NCBI GenBank assembly: GCA_958421655.1
Contig: CATZMG010000054.1
Location: 1-15,893 of the forward strand
Direction: 5' to 3'
Source of the DNA: an uncultured Collinsella sp.
GTDB lineage: Bacteria; Actinomycetota; Coriobacteriia; Coriobacteriales; Coriobacteriaceae
Length of the DNA: 15,893 nucleotides
Part shown: positions 7,756 through 14,568 of the stretch, one piece after another
How the letters are laid out: each line of letters opens with the position of its first letter
Position numbering within the stretch: position 1 is the stretch's first letter
Notes under the pieces: model-generated
The model's input: only the letters and a program-made list of their open reading frames with translations
The model's database searches: none
What the model was told of the DNA's origin: nothing
Made by a program: the position numbers and the translations under genes

Positions 7756-9552
7756 TTAAAGCCGCTGGCACACCGTAGCCACATGCTGCCCATCAAAACC
7801 GAACCCCCAGCGCATGCGACCCACGCCGGGGCGCGGTACACGGATTTCGTCGATGCCGTCGCGCTCTATGTCGAGTAGCGACTGCACGGCCAGCAATTCC
7901 AGGCCCAGCGCATCCACATCGGGGTCATACATCAAGTTAATCGTTATCAGCGGGCGCTCGTCCAGCATGCCAATCGTATCTGCTACGTCGAACACAGCAC
8001 CCGTAGGGAAAACCTGGATGTCCCAGCGACCTGCGCCACACTTTCGCCTCGAGGCAGGATTGGCATAGCCCGGTAAGCCAAAGCAGAGCCGCTGCAAGAG
8101 CAGATGATATGGCAGCGGCTTATCTGGGTCGGTCTCACCGATTCCCGCATCCCCCAGGATGCGGCTTAGCGCCCGCCTCACCGCATCCTCATCCCCACGG
8201 CACAGCCCGTCGCGAAACGCATCGACGTCTCGAATGTCTTCGGCAGCGCACTCAAACCACTCAACAATCACTAGACGCAAGGCCTGGCGAAGCTCTTTAT
8301 TGGGCAATCGCAAAGCACGGAGGCGATCGCCATGCTCTGGCTCCTCAGTCATATCTGTCGTCAGGAAACCGGACAGGTACAGCGCTGTCCACATGCCATC
8401 GTCAGGCGAGACATCTGGCTCTGCAGTGCCCAAACAAAGCGGGACCTCAGCGCACCCATGGGCCTCGAGCAAATCGAACAAGACCGAAAGGCGGTCGAGA
8501 TTCCACCCGGCAACTACCTTACTCAGGCAATCGGCATATCCATACAGATCGGCACGCACGGGCGCCGTGCAGCCTCGGTCCAGAAAACCGATCACACGCG
8601 CTGGATTCGAGCAATAATCCCTACCAAACCGATATCCCTCGAGCCATTCACGCGCATCATCAAGGTATTCCTCGCGCCCAGCATGATTCAACAGAGCCTG
8701 GACCTCGGCATCCGAAAAGCCGAACCAACGGTCACACCACGTCGAAAGCGGCGTCGTCAGATAATACGAGCAACTGCGCGAAGAAAGCGCCGCTTCGGCA
8801 GGACCGGGACGCTCCCCCATCAGACACGTCAGCCGCAACGAATCGTGCGCAGCGGCAATGGCCTCGAACAGCACACGATCGAATAGCCCTGCCGGATCGG
8901 TGCCAGAAGCGCCACTCGCGCTCGCACGGCCCAACCACGCCGCGTCGTACCCATCAACGAGCAATACAACCTGCTCATCGCAGGCCATCTCCAGCAGCTC
9001 AATGAGCACACCAAGCACCGAGTCAACCTCGTCCGCGCTCGCTACGCCACGCGCAACGCGTTCGATGTGACGCACCTTATCTCGTGCTAAATCCGGAGCC
9101 TCCAAAAGCGCCAGCAGGCGGGCGCACTCGCCCGAAAGAGCATCGCGCACAACGTCGGCAATAGCGGCGCCACGCCTCGCAGCGCAAGAAAAGTCCAGCG
9201 ATATCACCGGATAGCAAGCGTACTCATCCCGATAACGCCCGCCGTCCGCATCCCAAATCTGAGCATCGGCAAACAAAGTCTGACCAGCGCGACCGACCGC
9301 TGGACGCTCCAGAAAAGCCCTGAGCATCGACAGGTTCATACTCTTGCCAAAACCCTCGGGTCGACAGCACAACACAACGGATGCGTCGCAGTCCAGCACG
9401 TCGGCAATAAACATGGTTTTATCGATGAGTAAACACCGATTGATTGCATCGGAAAAGTCGTGTACATCAACCAGTAGAGCTGCGTTATCCGCATGATTGA
9501 GCAACCGCGCACCAAACGCATGAATAAAACCACAATTCACCTGTTCAGACAC
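7756..9552 (-). CDS. Diverged AAA-ATPase-like / PD-(D/E)XK nuclease-like protein
   Basis: 598 residues with the layout of the AAA-ATPase-like plus DUF1703 family: LIDKTMFI, then a P-loop RPEGFGKS at 64-71, a Walker B-like LLVDGYD with D200, WLEGYRFG with a following NP, and a C-terminal nuclease-like fold starting GRWDI (D511). Several positions depart from the family pattern. The usual RPRRFGK[ST] reads RPEGFGKS, the usual DEYD reads DGYD so the catalytic Glu is Gly, and the E-x-K expected on the next nuclease strand reads N539-L-M541. The fold seems kept (WGFGFDGQHVA at the end matches the family's last strand), but nuclease activity is probably lost and ATP hydrolysis is doubtful. GTG 9552 is the start: GAGGGAG (9561-9567) is 8 bases away, and a promoter at 9586-9613 excludes longer starts. 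Role in the cell is unknown, in this case as in most of the family. Confidence 0.78.
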   Translation of the reverse strand: MSEQVNCGFIHAFGARLLNHADNAALLVDVHDFSDAINRCLLIDKTMFIADVLDCDASVVLCCRPEGFGKSMNLSMLRAFLERPAVGRAGQTLFADAQIWDADGGRYRDEYACYPVISLDFSCAARRGAAIADVVRDALSGECARLLALLEAPDLARDKVRHIERVARGVASADEVDSVLGVLIELLEMACDEQVVLLVDGYDAAWLGRASASGASGTDPAGLFDRVLFEAIAAAHDSLRLTCLMGERPGPAEAALSSRSCSYYLTTPLSTWCDRWFGFSDAEVQALLNHAGREEYLDDAREWLEGYRFGRDYCSNPARVIGFLDRGCTAPVRADLYGYADCLSKVVAGWNLDRLSVLFDLLEAHGCAEVPLCLGTAEPDVSPDDGMWTALYLSGFLTTDMTEEPEHGDRLRALRLPNKELRQALRLVIVEWFECAAEDIRDVDAFRDGLCRGDEDAVRRALSRILGDAGIGETDPDKPLPYHLLLQRLCFGLPGYANPASRRKCGAGRWDIQVFPTGAVFDVADTIGMLDERPLITINLMYDPDVDALGLELLAVQSLLDIERDGIDEIRVPRPGVGRMRWGFGFDGQHVATVCQRL

Positions 9553-9585
9553 CGTAAACTCTCCCTCTAACGCAGCACGATGCCC

Positions 9586-9613
9586 ATTGTAACGAGCAGG
9601 CGGAGCGCAACAA
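9586..9613 (-). promoter_or_regulatory. Promoter of the AAA-ATPase-like gene
   Basis: On the minus strand TTGTTG (9608-9613), 16 bases, then TACAAT (9586-9591). The -10 ends 33 bases before the GTG start at 9552, leaving a short leader with a purine-rich ribosome site. The gene upstream on the same strand ends in its own terminator, so a promoter is needed here. Confidence 0.5.
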
Positions 9614-9686
9614 TATCGACTTGCAAAGGTTTCGGGCAACGGTAGCAACTGACGCCCCGAGGGGGGCATAACAAATCGTTGTGCAA

Positions 9687-9723
9687 CAAAAACGGGATCC
9701 GATGCGGCTGCACCGGACCCCGT
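9687..9723 (-). terminator. Rho-independent terminator of the wall-anchored protein gene
   Basis: Read on the minus strand, ACGGGGTCCG (9714-9723) pairs with CGGATCCCGT (9692-9701) over 10 base pairs with one G-U, around a 12-base loop, and runs straight into a T-tract (9687-9692 region). It starts about 30 bases after the stop at 9753-9755. Stem, loop and T-run are all seen directly. Confidence 0.85.
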
Positions 9724-9752
9724 CTCAAACGCTTTGAAAACAATCTGAAAGG

Positions 9753-11552
9753 CTACTCCTCCGAGCCGTCCTCCCCAGAAGCCTTCTTCTGCTGATCGAG
9801 CTTATGCTTACCACTTACGATAGACGTAGCGCCCAGTGTGGCCAAGCTCGCGCTGGCAAGGCTCGCCATCACAATCAGATCGCCCGTCTTGGGCATGTTG
9901 CCGCCCGAGGACTTGGTAGCTGTAGTCGTCGTGGTCGTGGTGGTCACCGTTTTGGAGTCATTTTGCTCCTGATTCTGGTTGTCAGCACCGCTCTTGTCGT
10001 CGTCTTCGGACTGTTTCTTTTCGTCCTCGGTCTTTTTCTTTTCGCCCTCGGTTTTGCTCTCGTCCTTCTTCTGAGCGGATTTGTCGTCCTTCTCCTCAGA
10101 GCTAGAACCCTTATCGGATTCGGTCTTCTCGGAAGCCTTGTCCTTGGAGTCGCCCTTTGCGGCTTCGGTCTTTTCCGTGGAAGCCTGATCAGAGTTGTCC
10201 TTGTTCTGGGCCGAGCCGTTATTGACGCCAGCCATCAGCGAAGAACCCAGCGTAGAACCAAGCTGCTCGGAGAAAGAAGGCTTCTTGTCCGGCGAAGCAA
10301 CGGGAGCGTCCGGCGCCTTATTCGAGTCGTCCTTGGAAGCATCGGAATCAGGGGTTGCGTCAGAGCCAGAGCCGTTGTTAGAGCCGGTGTCAACGGACGA
10401 ATCGCTCGAGCCGGTGGATGAGTTAGAGGTGTCAGCGTCGGTCGAACCAGAAGCGTCGCTGTCCGTATTGCCGGCAGAGCTTGAAGACGAATCGCCCGCA
10501 GCAGAGCCGTTCGAATTGGAGCCGTTCGAGGTAGAGCCGTCGTTGGTAGTGCCACCAGCAGAGCCATTACCGTCAGCATCGGTCGAGGGCGCATCCATCC
10601 TGTCATCGTTGGCATCGTCACTCGAGTCGCCATTCGAATCAGGTGTCGGCGAGGGCGCCGGTGTGGGCTCGGGCTGCACGGGCGTCGCAGCGGCAGCCTC
10701 ATCCTCGGCGATAAAAACCAAGCAGTCCTTCAGCTCATTTTTATAACGATTCTTCCAGCCCTCATGATACTGGGGCTGACTCGAAAACTTAGTGGCGACA
10801 TTGTTGACCACGCTATTGGAGAGCGCCGTCACAAACTCGCGGTCGGACATATCGTTGGAAAGATTCGCCCAGCGGAAAAAGTCCCTGCAGCCACCGGTGC
10901 CGCACATGTTGGTGATGCTCCACACCATGCCCTTGACGCAATCGGCGCGGCCCGAAATATCAATGCCCAGGCCGCTCTTGAGCCACGCCTCGGTCACCGC
11001 ATAGTACGAGTTGTACGCATAGGCATCTTGAAGTGCTGAGAACTCAACAGGATCGGTGTTGTACGCACCTTGGAAGGCATCCTGCGCGATATGGCCCAGC
11101 TCGGTAAATTGGCCGTTCTCGTACATGGCATTGCTCGCGTTGAAAATCTCGCTGCCGCGATCAATCGCATCCTTGAGCATGCTGTATTTTTCGGGGTTGT
11201 AGTTGTAGGCCCGCTTCATAAACGGAATGAGCGACCAACGGCGGTCGAACTGGTAATAGCCCAGCGCGTTATAACCGTCGCCATACGAAAAGCCCTGGTT
11301 GTAGTTGCCATGGCTCTCGTACTTGGTAAAGTACTTCATCTCGGGAGTCACGTTTACAAACGAAACGCCCTGGACCGACCTCAGCACGCCCGAGAAGGAC
11401 TGCTGGGTGTAGAGGCCTTTGTCGATATCGGTGGCATCCGAGGCAACGCCCGGCGTGGGCTCCTCGGCAGCGGCGGGCGCGGGCGCGGTAACGGCGCTAA
11501 ACGAAAGCGCCAGCGTCAGGCCCGCGACAATAGCAGAATGCTTGGGCTGCAT
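9753..11552 (-). CDS. Secreted, sortase-anchored protein with lysozyme-like N-terminal domain
   Basis: 599 residues. A signal peptide (1 to about 29: KH, hydrophobic core, then APAAA) precedes a globular domain at about 45-282 with YFTKYESHGNYNQG, GDGYNALGYYQFDRR and four cysteines (205, 217, 222, 277). The YES-x-GNY and ALGYYQF segments recall transglycosylase/lysozyme-type folds, with E79 as candidate acid; I recall similar Coriobacteriia proteins filed as VgrG-related, unverified. Residues 290-410 are a Ser/Asn/Asp/Gly/Pro stalk, 450-530 a Lys/Glu/Asp/Ser stretch, then poly-Thr. The end is a sortase signal: MPKTG at 553-557, hydrophobic 559-580, then GKHK. The tail after the helix is unusually long (about 19 residues) and ends acidic. 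ATG 11552 has a GGGAGG ribosome site (11559-11564 region) close upstream. Likely role: surface-displayed wall hydrolase or adhesin; the enzyme activity is inference. Confidence 0.85.
   Translation of the reverse strand: MQPKHSAIVAGLTLALSFSAVTAPAPAAAEEPTPGVASDATDIDKGLYTQQSFSGVLRSVQGVSFVNVTPEMKYFTKYESHGNYNQGFSYGDGYNALGYYQFDRRWSLIPFMKRAYNYNPEKYSMLKDAIDRGSEIFNASNAMYENGQFTELGHIAQDAFQGAYNTDPVEFSALQDAYAYNSYYAVTEAWLKSGLGIDISGRADCVKGMVWSITNMCGTGGCRDFFRWANLSNDMSDREFVTALSNSVVNNVATKFSSQPQYHEGWKNRYKNELKDCLVFIAEDEAAAATPVQPEPTPAPSPTPDSNGDSSDDANDDRMDAPSTDADGNGSAGGTTNDGSTSNGSNSNGSAAGDSSSSSAGNTDSDASGSTDADTSNSSTGSSDSSVDTGSNNGSGSDATPDSDASKDDSNKAPDAPVASPDKKPSFSEQLGSTLGSSLMAGVNNGSAQNKDNSDQASTEKTEAAKGDSKDKASEKTESDKGSSSEEKDDKSAQKKDESKTEGEKKKTEDEKKQSEDDDKSGADNQNQEQNDSKTVTTTTTTTTATKSSGGNMPKTGDLIVMASLASASLATLGATSIVSGKHKLDQQKKASGEDGSEE
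9903..10205 (-). repeat. Low-complexity Lys/Glu/Asp/Ser and poly-Thr coding region
   Basis: Residues about 450-550 of the wall-anchored protein: charged Lys-Glu-Asp-Ser repeats, then eight consecutive Thr followed by Ala-Thr just before the MPKTG signal. This is a wall-spanning linker by composition. The Thr codons are mixed (not one repeated triplet), so simple slippage is less likely there. Confidence 0.55.
10323..10655 (-). repeat. Low-complexity Ser/Asn/Asp/Gly stalk coding repeat
   Basis: This part of the wall-anchored protein gene (residues about 300-410) is built from degenerate, mostly hexanucleotide-like units coding Gly-Ser, Asn-Gly and Ser-Asp steps; the plus-strand motif GAGCCGTT recurs several times. 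Such stalks carry the N-terminal domain through the peptidoglycan and vary in length between strains by slippage or recombination. Length variation is inference. Confidence 0.6.
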
Positions 11553-11622
11553 AAGATCCTCCCTGCATTGGTGTAGTTAAAGTGCAGTTTGCAAAGATAA
11601 AACTAAGTATTGCAGCTCGCCC

Positions 11623-11661
11623 GTTGTTGCACAACAACCCCTCGGTAAACGGCAACAACCC
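11623..11661. promoter_or_regulatory. Inverted plus direct repeat upstream of the wall-anchored protein gene
   Basis: GTTGTTGCACAACAAC (11623-11638) is a dyad with 7-base arms and a 2-base centre. A further CAACAACCC copy at 11653-11661 repeats the one at 11632-11640 at a spacing of 21 bases, two turns of the helix. It lies between the Rrf2 gene's end (11692) and the start of the wall-anchored protein gene (11552), about 70-110 bases upstream of the latter, where an operator would sit. No T-run follows, so it is not an evident terminator. No regulator is known for it. Confidence 0.35.
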
Positions 11662-11691
11662 TCCGCGAAATCTTAAGGAATTGCGCTCAAC

Positions 11692-12123
11692 CTACAGCTT
11701 AATGTCAAAGTTGATCTCGGGGACGGCGGCCAAGTCGGCCAACGTCACGCCGTCGACGTACTTTTCGATCACGTCGTCCAGACCGCGCCAGAACTTGACG
11801 GTCGAGCACAGATCGCTGCGGGCGCAACTGTTGTCGATGCCGTCGCACGCCACCGGAGCCGTGCTGCCCTCGACGGCGCGCAGGATGTCGCCGGCACGCA
11901 CCTCGGCCGGGTCCTTGGCCATCATGTAGCCGCCGCCCTTGCCGCGCACGCTCTTAAGCAGGCCCGCCTTCATAAGCGGACGAACCAGCTGCTCCAGATA
12001 CTTTTGCGAGATATGCTCGCGGTCGGCAACCTCGCGCAGGGCAATCTTGCCCTCGGCGTCGCCCAGCGCCGCGATATAGATCATCAGCCGGAGGGCATAG
12101 CGGCCCTTAGAAGAAATGAGCAT
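11692..12123 (-). CDS. Rrf2-family transcriptional regulator of the suf genes
   Basis: 143 residues, the usual length for Rrf2/IscR proteins. The N-terminal winged helix starts LISSKGRYALRLM and contains the recognition region EHISQKYLEQLV (about 37-48) and the wing RGKGGGY (60-66). Three cysteines follow at C93, C100 and C106 (spacing x6 and x5), close to the IscR pattern C-x5-C-x5-C that holds a [2Fe-2S] cluster. The protein should sense Fe-S status and control the divergent sufCBD genes 219 bases away; this is inferred from family and position. The longer frame to 12192 is rejected: ATG 12123 has GGGAG (12131-12135) 7 bases upstream and begins exactly at the conserved N-terminus. I saw no terminator after its stop. 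Confidence 0.9.
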   Translation of the reverse strand: MLISSKGRYALRLMIYIAALGDAEGKIALREVADREHISQKYLEQLVRPLMKAGLLKSVRGKGGGYMMAKDPAEVRAGDILRAVEGSTAPVACDGIDNSCARSDLCSTVKFWRGLDDVIEKYVDGVTLADLAAVPEINFDIKL

Positions 12124-12144
12124 ACCTACCCTCCCATCGTTACT

Positions 12145-12213
12145 GGGACAAAACCAGGCTTGTTTGTCCCAAATCCTATGCACGCGGGGCAAACAAACCT
12201 GGTTTTATGTCCC
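12145..12213. repeat. Long imperfect inverted repeat in the rrf2-sufC gap
   Basis: Arms at 12145-12170 and 12186-12213 are reverse complements at all but two positions plus a two-base gap, with a 15-base spacer. Both contain AAACCAGG and end in GGGACA-type blocks. The left arm is itself a dyad (GGGACAAA ... TTTGTCCC, 8-base arms). It would form one long hairpin in the leader of the Rrf2 gene. There is no T-run, so it is not a simple terminator. It may be a dispersed REP-like or MITE-like repeat or a regulatory structure; which cannot be decided from one copy. Confidence 0.7.
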
Positions 12214-12234
12214 TCATCTAAAAAGTCGAGTGGA

Positions 12235-12258
12235 TTAGTCGGGTTTTCCCTTGACTAA
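12235..12258. promoter_or_regulatory. Candidate Rrf2 operator overlapping the suf promoter
   Basis: TTAGTC (12235-12240) and GACTAA (12253-12258) form a perfect 6-base dyad with 12 bases between, including GGG/CCC. Read outward, each half is C-rich followed by GACTAA, resembling the YYGACTR half of E. coli IscR type 1 sites, though here the halves point away from each other. The right half overlaps the likely suf -35 box. Binding by the neighbouring regulator is inference. Confidence 0.4.
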
Positions 12259-12278
12259 CGCCGAACCCATAGTAACTT
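12251..12278 (+). promoter_or_regulatory. Probable suf promoter
   Basis: TTGACT (12251-12256), an almost perfect -35, is followed after 16 bases by TAACTT (12273-12278), a weak -10. It lies about 65 bases before the sufC ATG and overlaps the TTAGTC/GACTAA dyad, as expected for a regulated promoter. Confidence 0.4.
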
Positions 12279-12303
12279 TATTCCGAGAAGATTCCTAGGG
12301 TTT

Positions 12304-12323
12304 AGTACACCTATGAGTACACC
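12304..12323 (+). repeat. Short direct repeat AGTACACC before sufC
   Basis: AGTACACC occurs at 12304-12311 and again at 12316-12323, separated by TATG. It lies in the sufC leader just before the ribosome site (12331-12336). Period 12 is close to one helix turn, so it could bind a protein or be chance; function unknown. Confidence 0.35.
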
Positions 12324-12342
12324 ATATACAGAGAGGGACAGC

Positions 12343-13143
12343 ATGAGCGCAAATCCGCTGCTTTCCATCGAAGGTCTGACCGCCTCCGTGGACGAGAAGA
12401 CCATCCTCCACAACGTCAACCTCAACGTCGCCGCCGGCGAGACCCACGTGCTGATGGGACCCAACGGCGCCGGCAAGTCCACCCTCGGCCACCTGGTCAT
12501 GGGCGACCCCATCTACACGGTCAACGACGGCCGCATCGTCTTTGATGGCCAGGACATCACCGAGCTCACCACCGACAAGCGCTCGCGCGCCGGCCTGTTC
12601 CTGAGCTTCCAGGCCCCGGTCGAGATTCCGGGCGTGCCGCTGTCGAGCTTTTTGCGCGCCAGCATCGCCGGCCGCCCCGGCCTGGAGATGAAGGGTAAGG
12701 AGTTCCGCCGCCGCGTGAAGGAGCTCGCGGCCGAGCTCAACATGGATACCGCCTATCTCAACCGCGAGCTGGGCGTGGGCTTCTCGGGCGGCGAGAAGAA
12801 GAAGGTCGAGATGCTCCAGCTTTTGCTGTTGCAGCCCAAGCTCGCCATCCTGGACGAAACCGACTCCGGCCTGGACGTCGACGCCCTTTCCACCGTCAGC
12901 CATGGCATGGACGCCTACCGCAAGAGCTGCGACGGCTCCATGCTCATCATCACGCACAACACGCGCATCCTGGAGCACCTGGATGTCGACCGCGTCCACG
13001 TTATGGTCAAGGGCCACATCGTGCGCGAGGACGACGCCTCGCTGATCCCCTGGATCGACAAGAACGGCTTTGAGACCTTCGAGCGCGAGGCCGCCGAGCA
13101 GCGCGCCCAGGCCGAGGCCGCCGCTGCCGAGCAGCAGGCGTAA
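12343..13143 (+). CDS. sufC: SufC, ATPase of the Fe-S cluster assembly scaffold
   Basis: 266-residue ABC-type ATPase that binds SufB and SufD and drives Fe-S cluster assembly in the cytoplasm. Visible motifs: Walker A GPNGAGKS at 39-46, Q-loop Q90 (SFQAPVEIPGV, a SufC hallmark), signature FSGGEKKK at 147-154, Walker B LAILDETDSGLD at 168-179 with D171/E172, and switch H205. SufC is normally about 250 residues; this one has an extra Glu/Ala/Gln-rich tail of about 20 residues (EREAAEQRAQ onward). ATG 12343 is preferred over the in-frame ATG at 12313 because GAGAGG (12331-12336) is 6 bases upstream and the conserved sequence starts there. It is first in the sufC-sufB-sufD operon. Confidence 0.97.
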   Translation: MSANPLLSIEGLTASVDEKTILHNVNLNVAAGETHVLMGPNGAGKSTLGHLVMGDPIYTVNDGRIVFDGQDITELTTDKRSRAGLFLSFQAPVEIPGVPLSSFLRASIAGRPGLEMKGKEFRRRVKELAAELNMDTAYLNRELGVGFSGGEKKKVEMLQLLLLQPKLAILDETDSGLDVDALSTVSHGMDAYRKSCDGSMLIITHNTRILEHLDVDRVHVMVKGHIVREDDASLIPWIDKNGFETFEREAAEQRAQAEAAAAEQQA

Positions 13144-13155
13144 AGGGGCAACGCA

Positions 13156-14568
13156 ATGACCAAGAACCGCACCGAGGTCGCGGACATCGACCGCAGCCTC
13201 TACGACTTCACCTATGGCGAGGAGGGATTCGAGCGCCTCGACGCCGGCATCACGCCCGACATCGTGCTCGAGATCAGCGCCAAGAAGGACGAGCCGCAGT
13301 GGATGCTCGACCTGCGCCTCAAGTCCCTCGAGATCTTCAACCGCTTCCCCGACCCGACGTGGGGTCCCTCCATCGAGGGCCTGGACATGGACAACATCGT
13401 CACCTACGTCAAGCCCAACACCGACCAAAAGCACGACTGGGAGTCGGTGCCCGACGACATCAAGAACACCTTTGAGCGCCTGGGCATCCCCGAGGCCGAG
13501 CGCAGCTACCTGGCGGGCGTTGGCGCGCAGTACGACTCCGAGCTGGTCTACCACAACATGCAGGACACGGCGTCCAAGATGGGCATCGTCTACTCCGGCA
13601 TCGAGGAGGCCCTGCACGATCCGCAGTGGGAGCCGCTCATCCACGAGAAGTTTATGACGCTCATCCCGCCCACCGACCACAAGTTTGCGGCCCTGCACGG
13701 CGCCGTGTGGTCGGGCGGCTCTTTTGTCTACGTGCCCAAGGGCACCAAGCTCGATTTTCCGCTGCAGAGCTACTTCCGCCTCAACGCCAAGGGCGCCGGC
13801 CAGTTTGAGCACACGCTCATCATTGTCGAAGACGACGCCGACCTGCACTTTATCGAGGGCTGCTCCGCGCCCAAGTACAACGTGGCCAACCTCCACGCCG
13901 GCGCCGTCGAACTCTTTGTGGGCAAGCGTGCGCACCTGCGCTACTCGACCATCGAAAACTGGTCCAAGAACATGTACAACCTCAACACCAAGCGTGCGCG
14001 CGTGGACGAGGACGGCGACATCGAGTGGATCAGTGGCTCCTTCGGCAGCCACGTGGGCTACCTCTACCCCATGAGCGTGCTCAATGGCCGCCGCGCCCGC
14101 TCGAGCTTTACCGGCATCACCTTTGCCGGCGCCGGTCAGAACCTCGACACCGGCTGCAAGGTCGTGCTCAACGCGCCCGAGACCTCGGCAACGGTCGAGA
14201 CCAAGGGCATCTCCAAGAGCGGCGGCATCCAGACGTTCCGCAGCTCCATCGTGGCCACGCCCAAGGCCGAGGGCTCCAAGGCAACCGTGAGCTGCCAGTC
14301 ACTGATGCTCGACGACCAGAGCCGCTCCGACACTATCCCCGCCATGGACATCCGCGCCAAGAACGTCGACATCGGCCACGAGGCCACCATCGGCCGCATC
14401 GGCGACGACAAGGTGTTCTACCTGATGAGCCGTGGCATCTCGGAGGAAGAGGCCCGCACCATGATTGTCAACGGCTTTGCCAACCCGGTCTCCAAGGAGC
14501 TGCCGCTTGAGTACGCCGTCGAGATGAACAACCTGATCAAGCTCGAGATGGAAGGAGCGATCGGATAA
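13156..14568 (+). CDS. sufB: SufB, Fe-S cluster assembly scaffold protein
   Basis: 470 residues, full length for the family (E. coli about 495). SufB forms the SufBC2D complex and carries the nascent cluster. The beta-helix core and the C-terminal SufB/SufD signature are clear: SCQSLMLDDQSRSDTIPAM with C380, and GHEATIG with H408 and E409. The C380 to E409 spacing of 29 equals that of C405 and E434 in E. coli SufB, the residues reported as needed for cluster assembly. The start ATG has AAAGGGG (13142-13148) 7 bases upstream, overlapping the sufC stop. Its own stop overlaps the sufD start by one base (TAATG), so translation is coupled. Confidence 0.97.
   Translation: MTKNRTEVADIDRSLYDFTYGEEGFERLDAGITPDIVLEISAKKDEPQWMLDLRLKSLEIFNRFPDPTWGPSIEGLDMDNIVTYVKPNTDQKHDWESVPDDIKNTFERLGIPEAERSYLAGVGAQYDSELVYHNMQDTASKMGIVYSGIEEALHDPQWEPLIHEKFMTLIPPTDHKFAALHGAVWSGGSFVYVPKGTKLDFPLQSYFRLNAKGAGQFEHTLIIVEDDADLHFIEGCSAPKYNVANLHAGAVELFVGKRAHLRYSTIENWSKNMYNLNTKRARVDEDGDIEWISGSFGSHVGYLYPMSVLNGRRARSSFTGITFAGAGQNLDTGCKVVLNAPETSATVETKGISKSGGIQTFRSSIVATPKAEGSKATVSCQSLMLDDQSRSDTIPAMDIRAKNVDIGHEATIGRIGDDKVFYLMSRGISEEEARTMIVNGFANPVSKELPLEYAVEMNNLIKLEMEGAIG

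Noticed and set aside
8109..9005. 298-codon open frame on the plus strand
   Set aside because: His/Arg/Pro-rich composition typical of an antisense shadow of the AAA-ATPase-like gene.
9553..9669. N-terminal extension of the AAA-ATPase-like protein
   Set aside because: No ribosome site at the upstream ATG, and a promoter with TACAAT lies inside it; GTG 9552 has a good ribosome site.
10323..10655. Possible CRISPR-like or tandem repeat array
   Set aside because: The units are degenerate codon-level repeats of a Ser/Asn/Asp/Gly stalk in an open frame, without constant repeats or spacers.
12295..14052. 585-codon open frame on the minus strand opposite sufC and sufB
   Set aside because: A GC-rich shadow of two unmistakable genes; the product is Val/Leu/Gly/His repeats with no family resemblance and no ribosome site.
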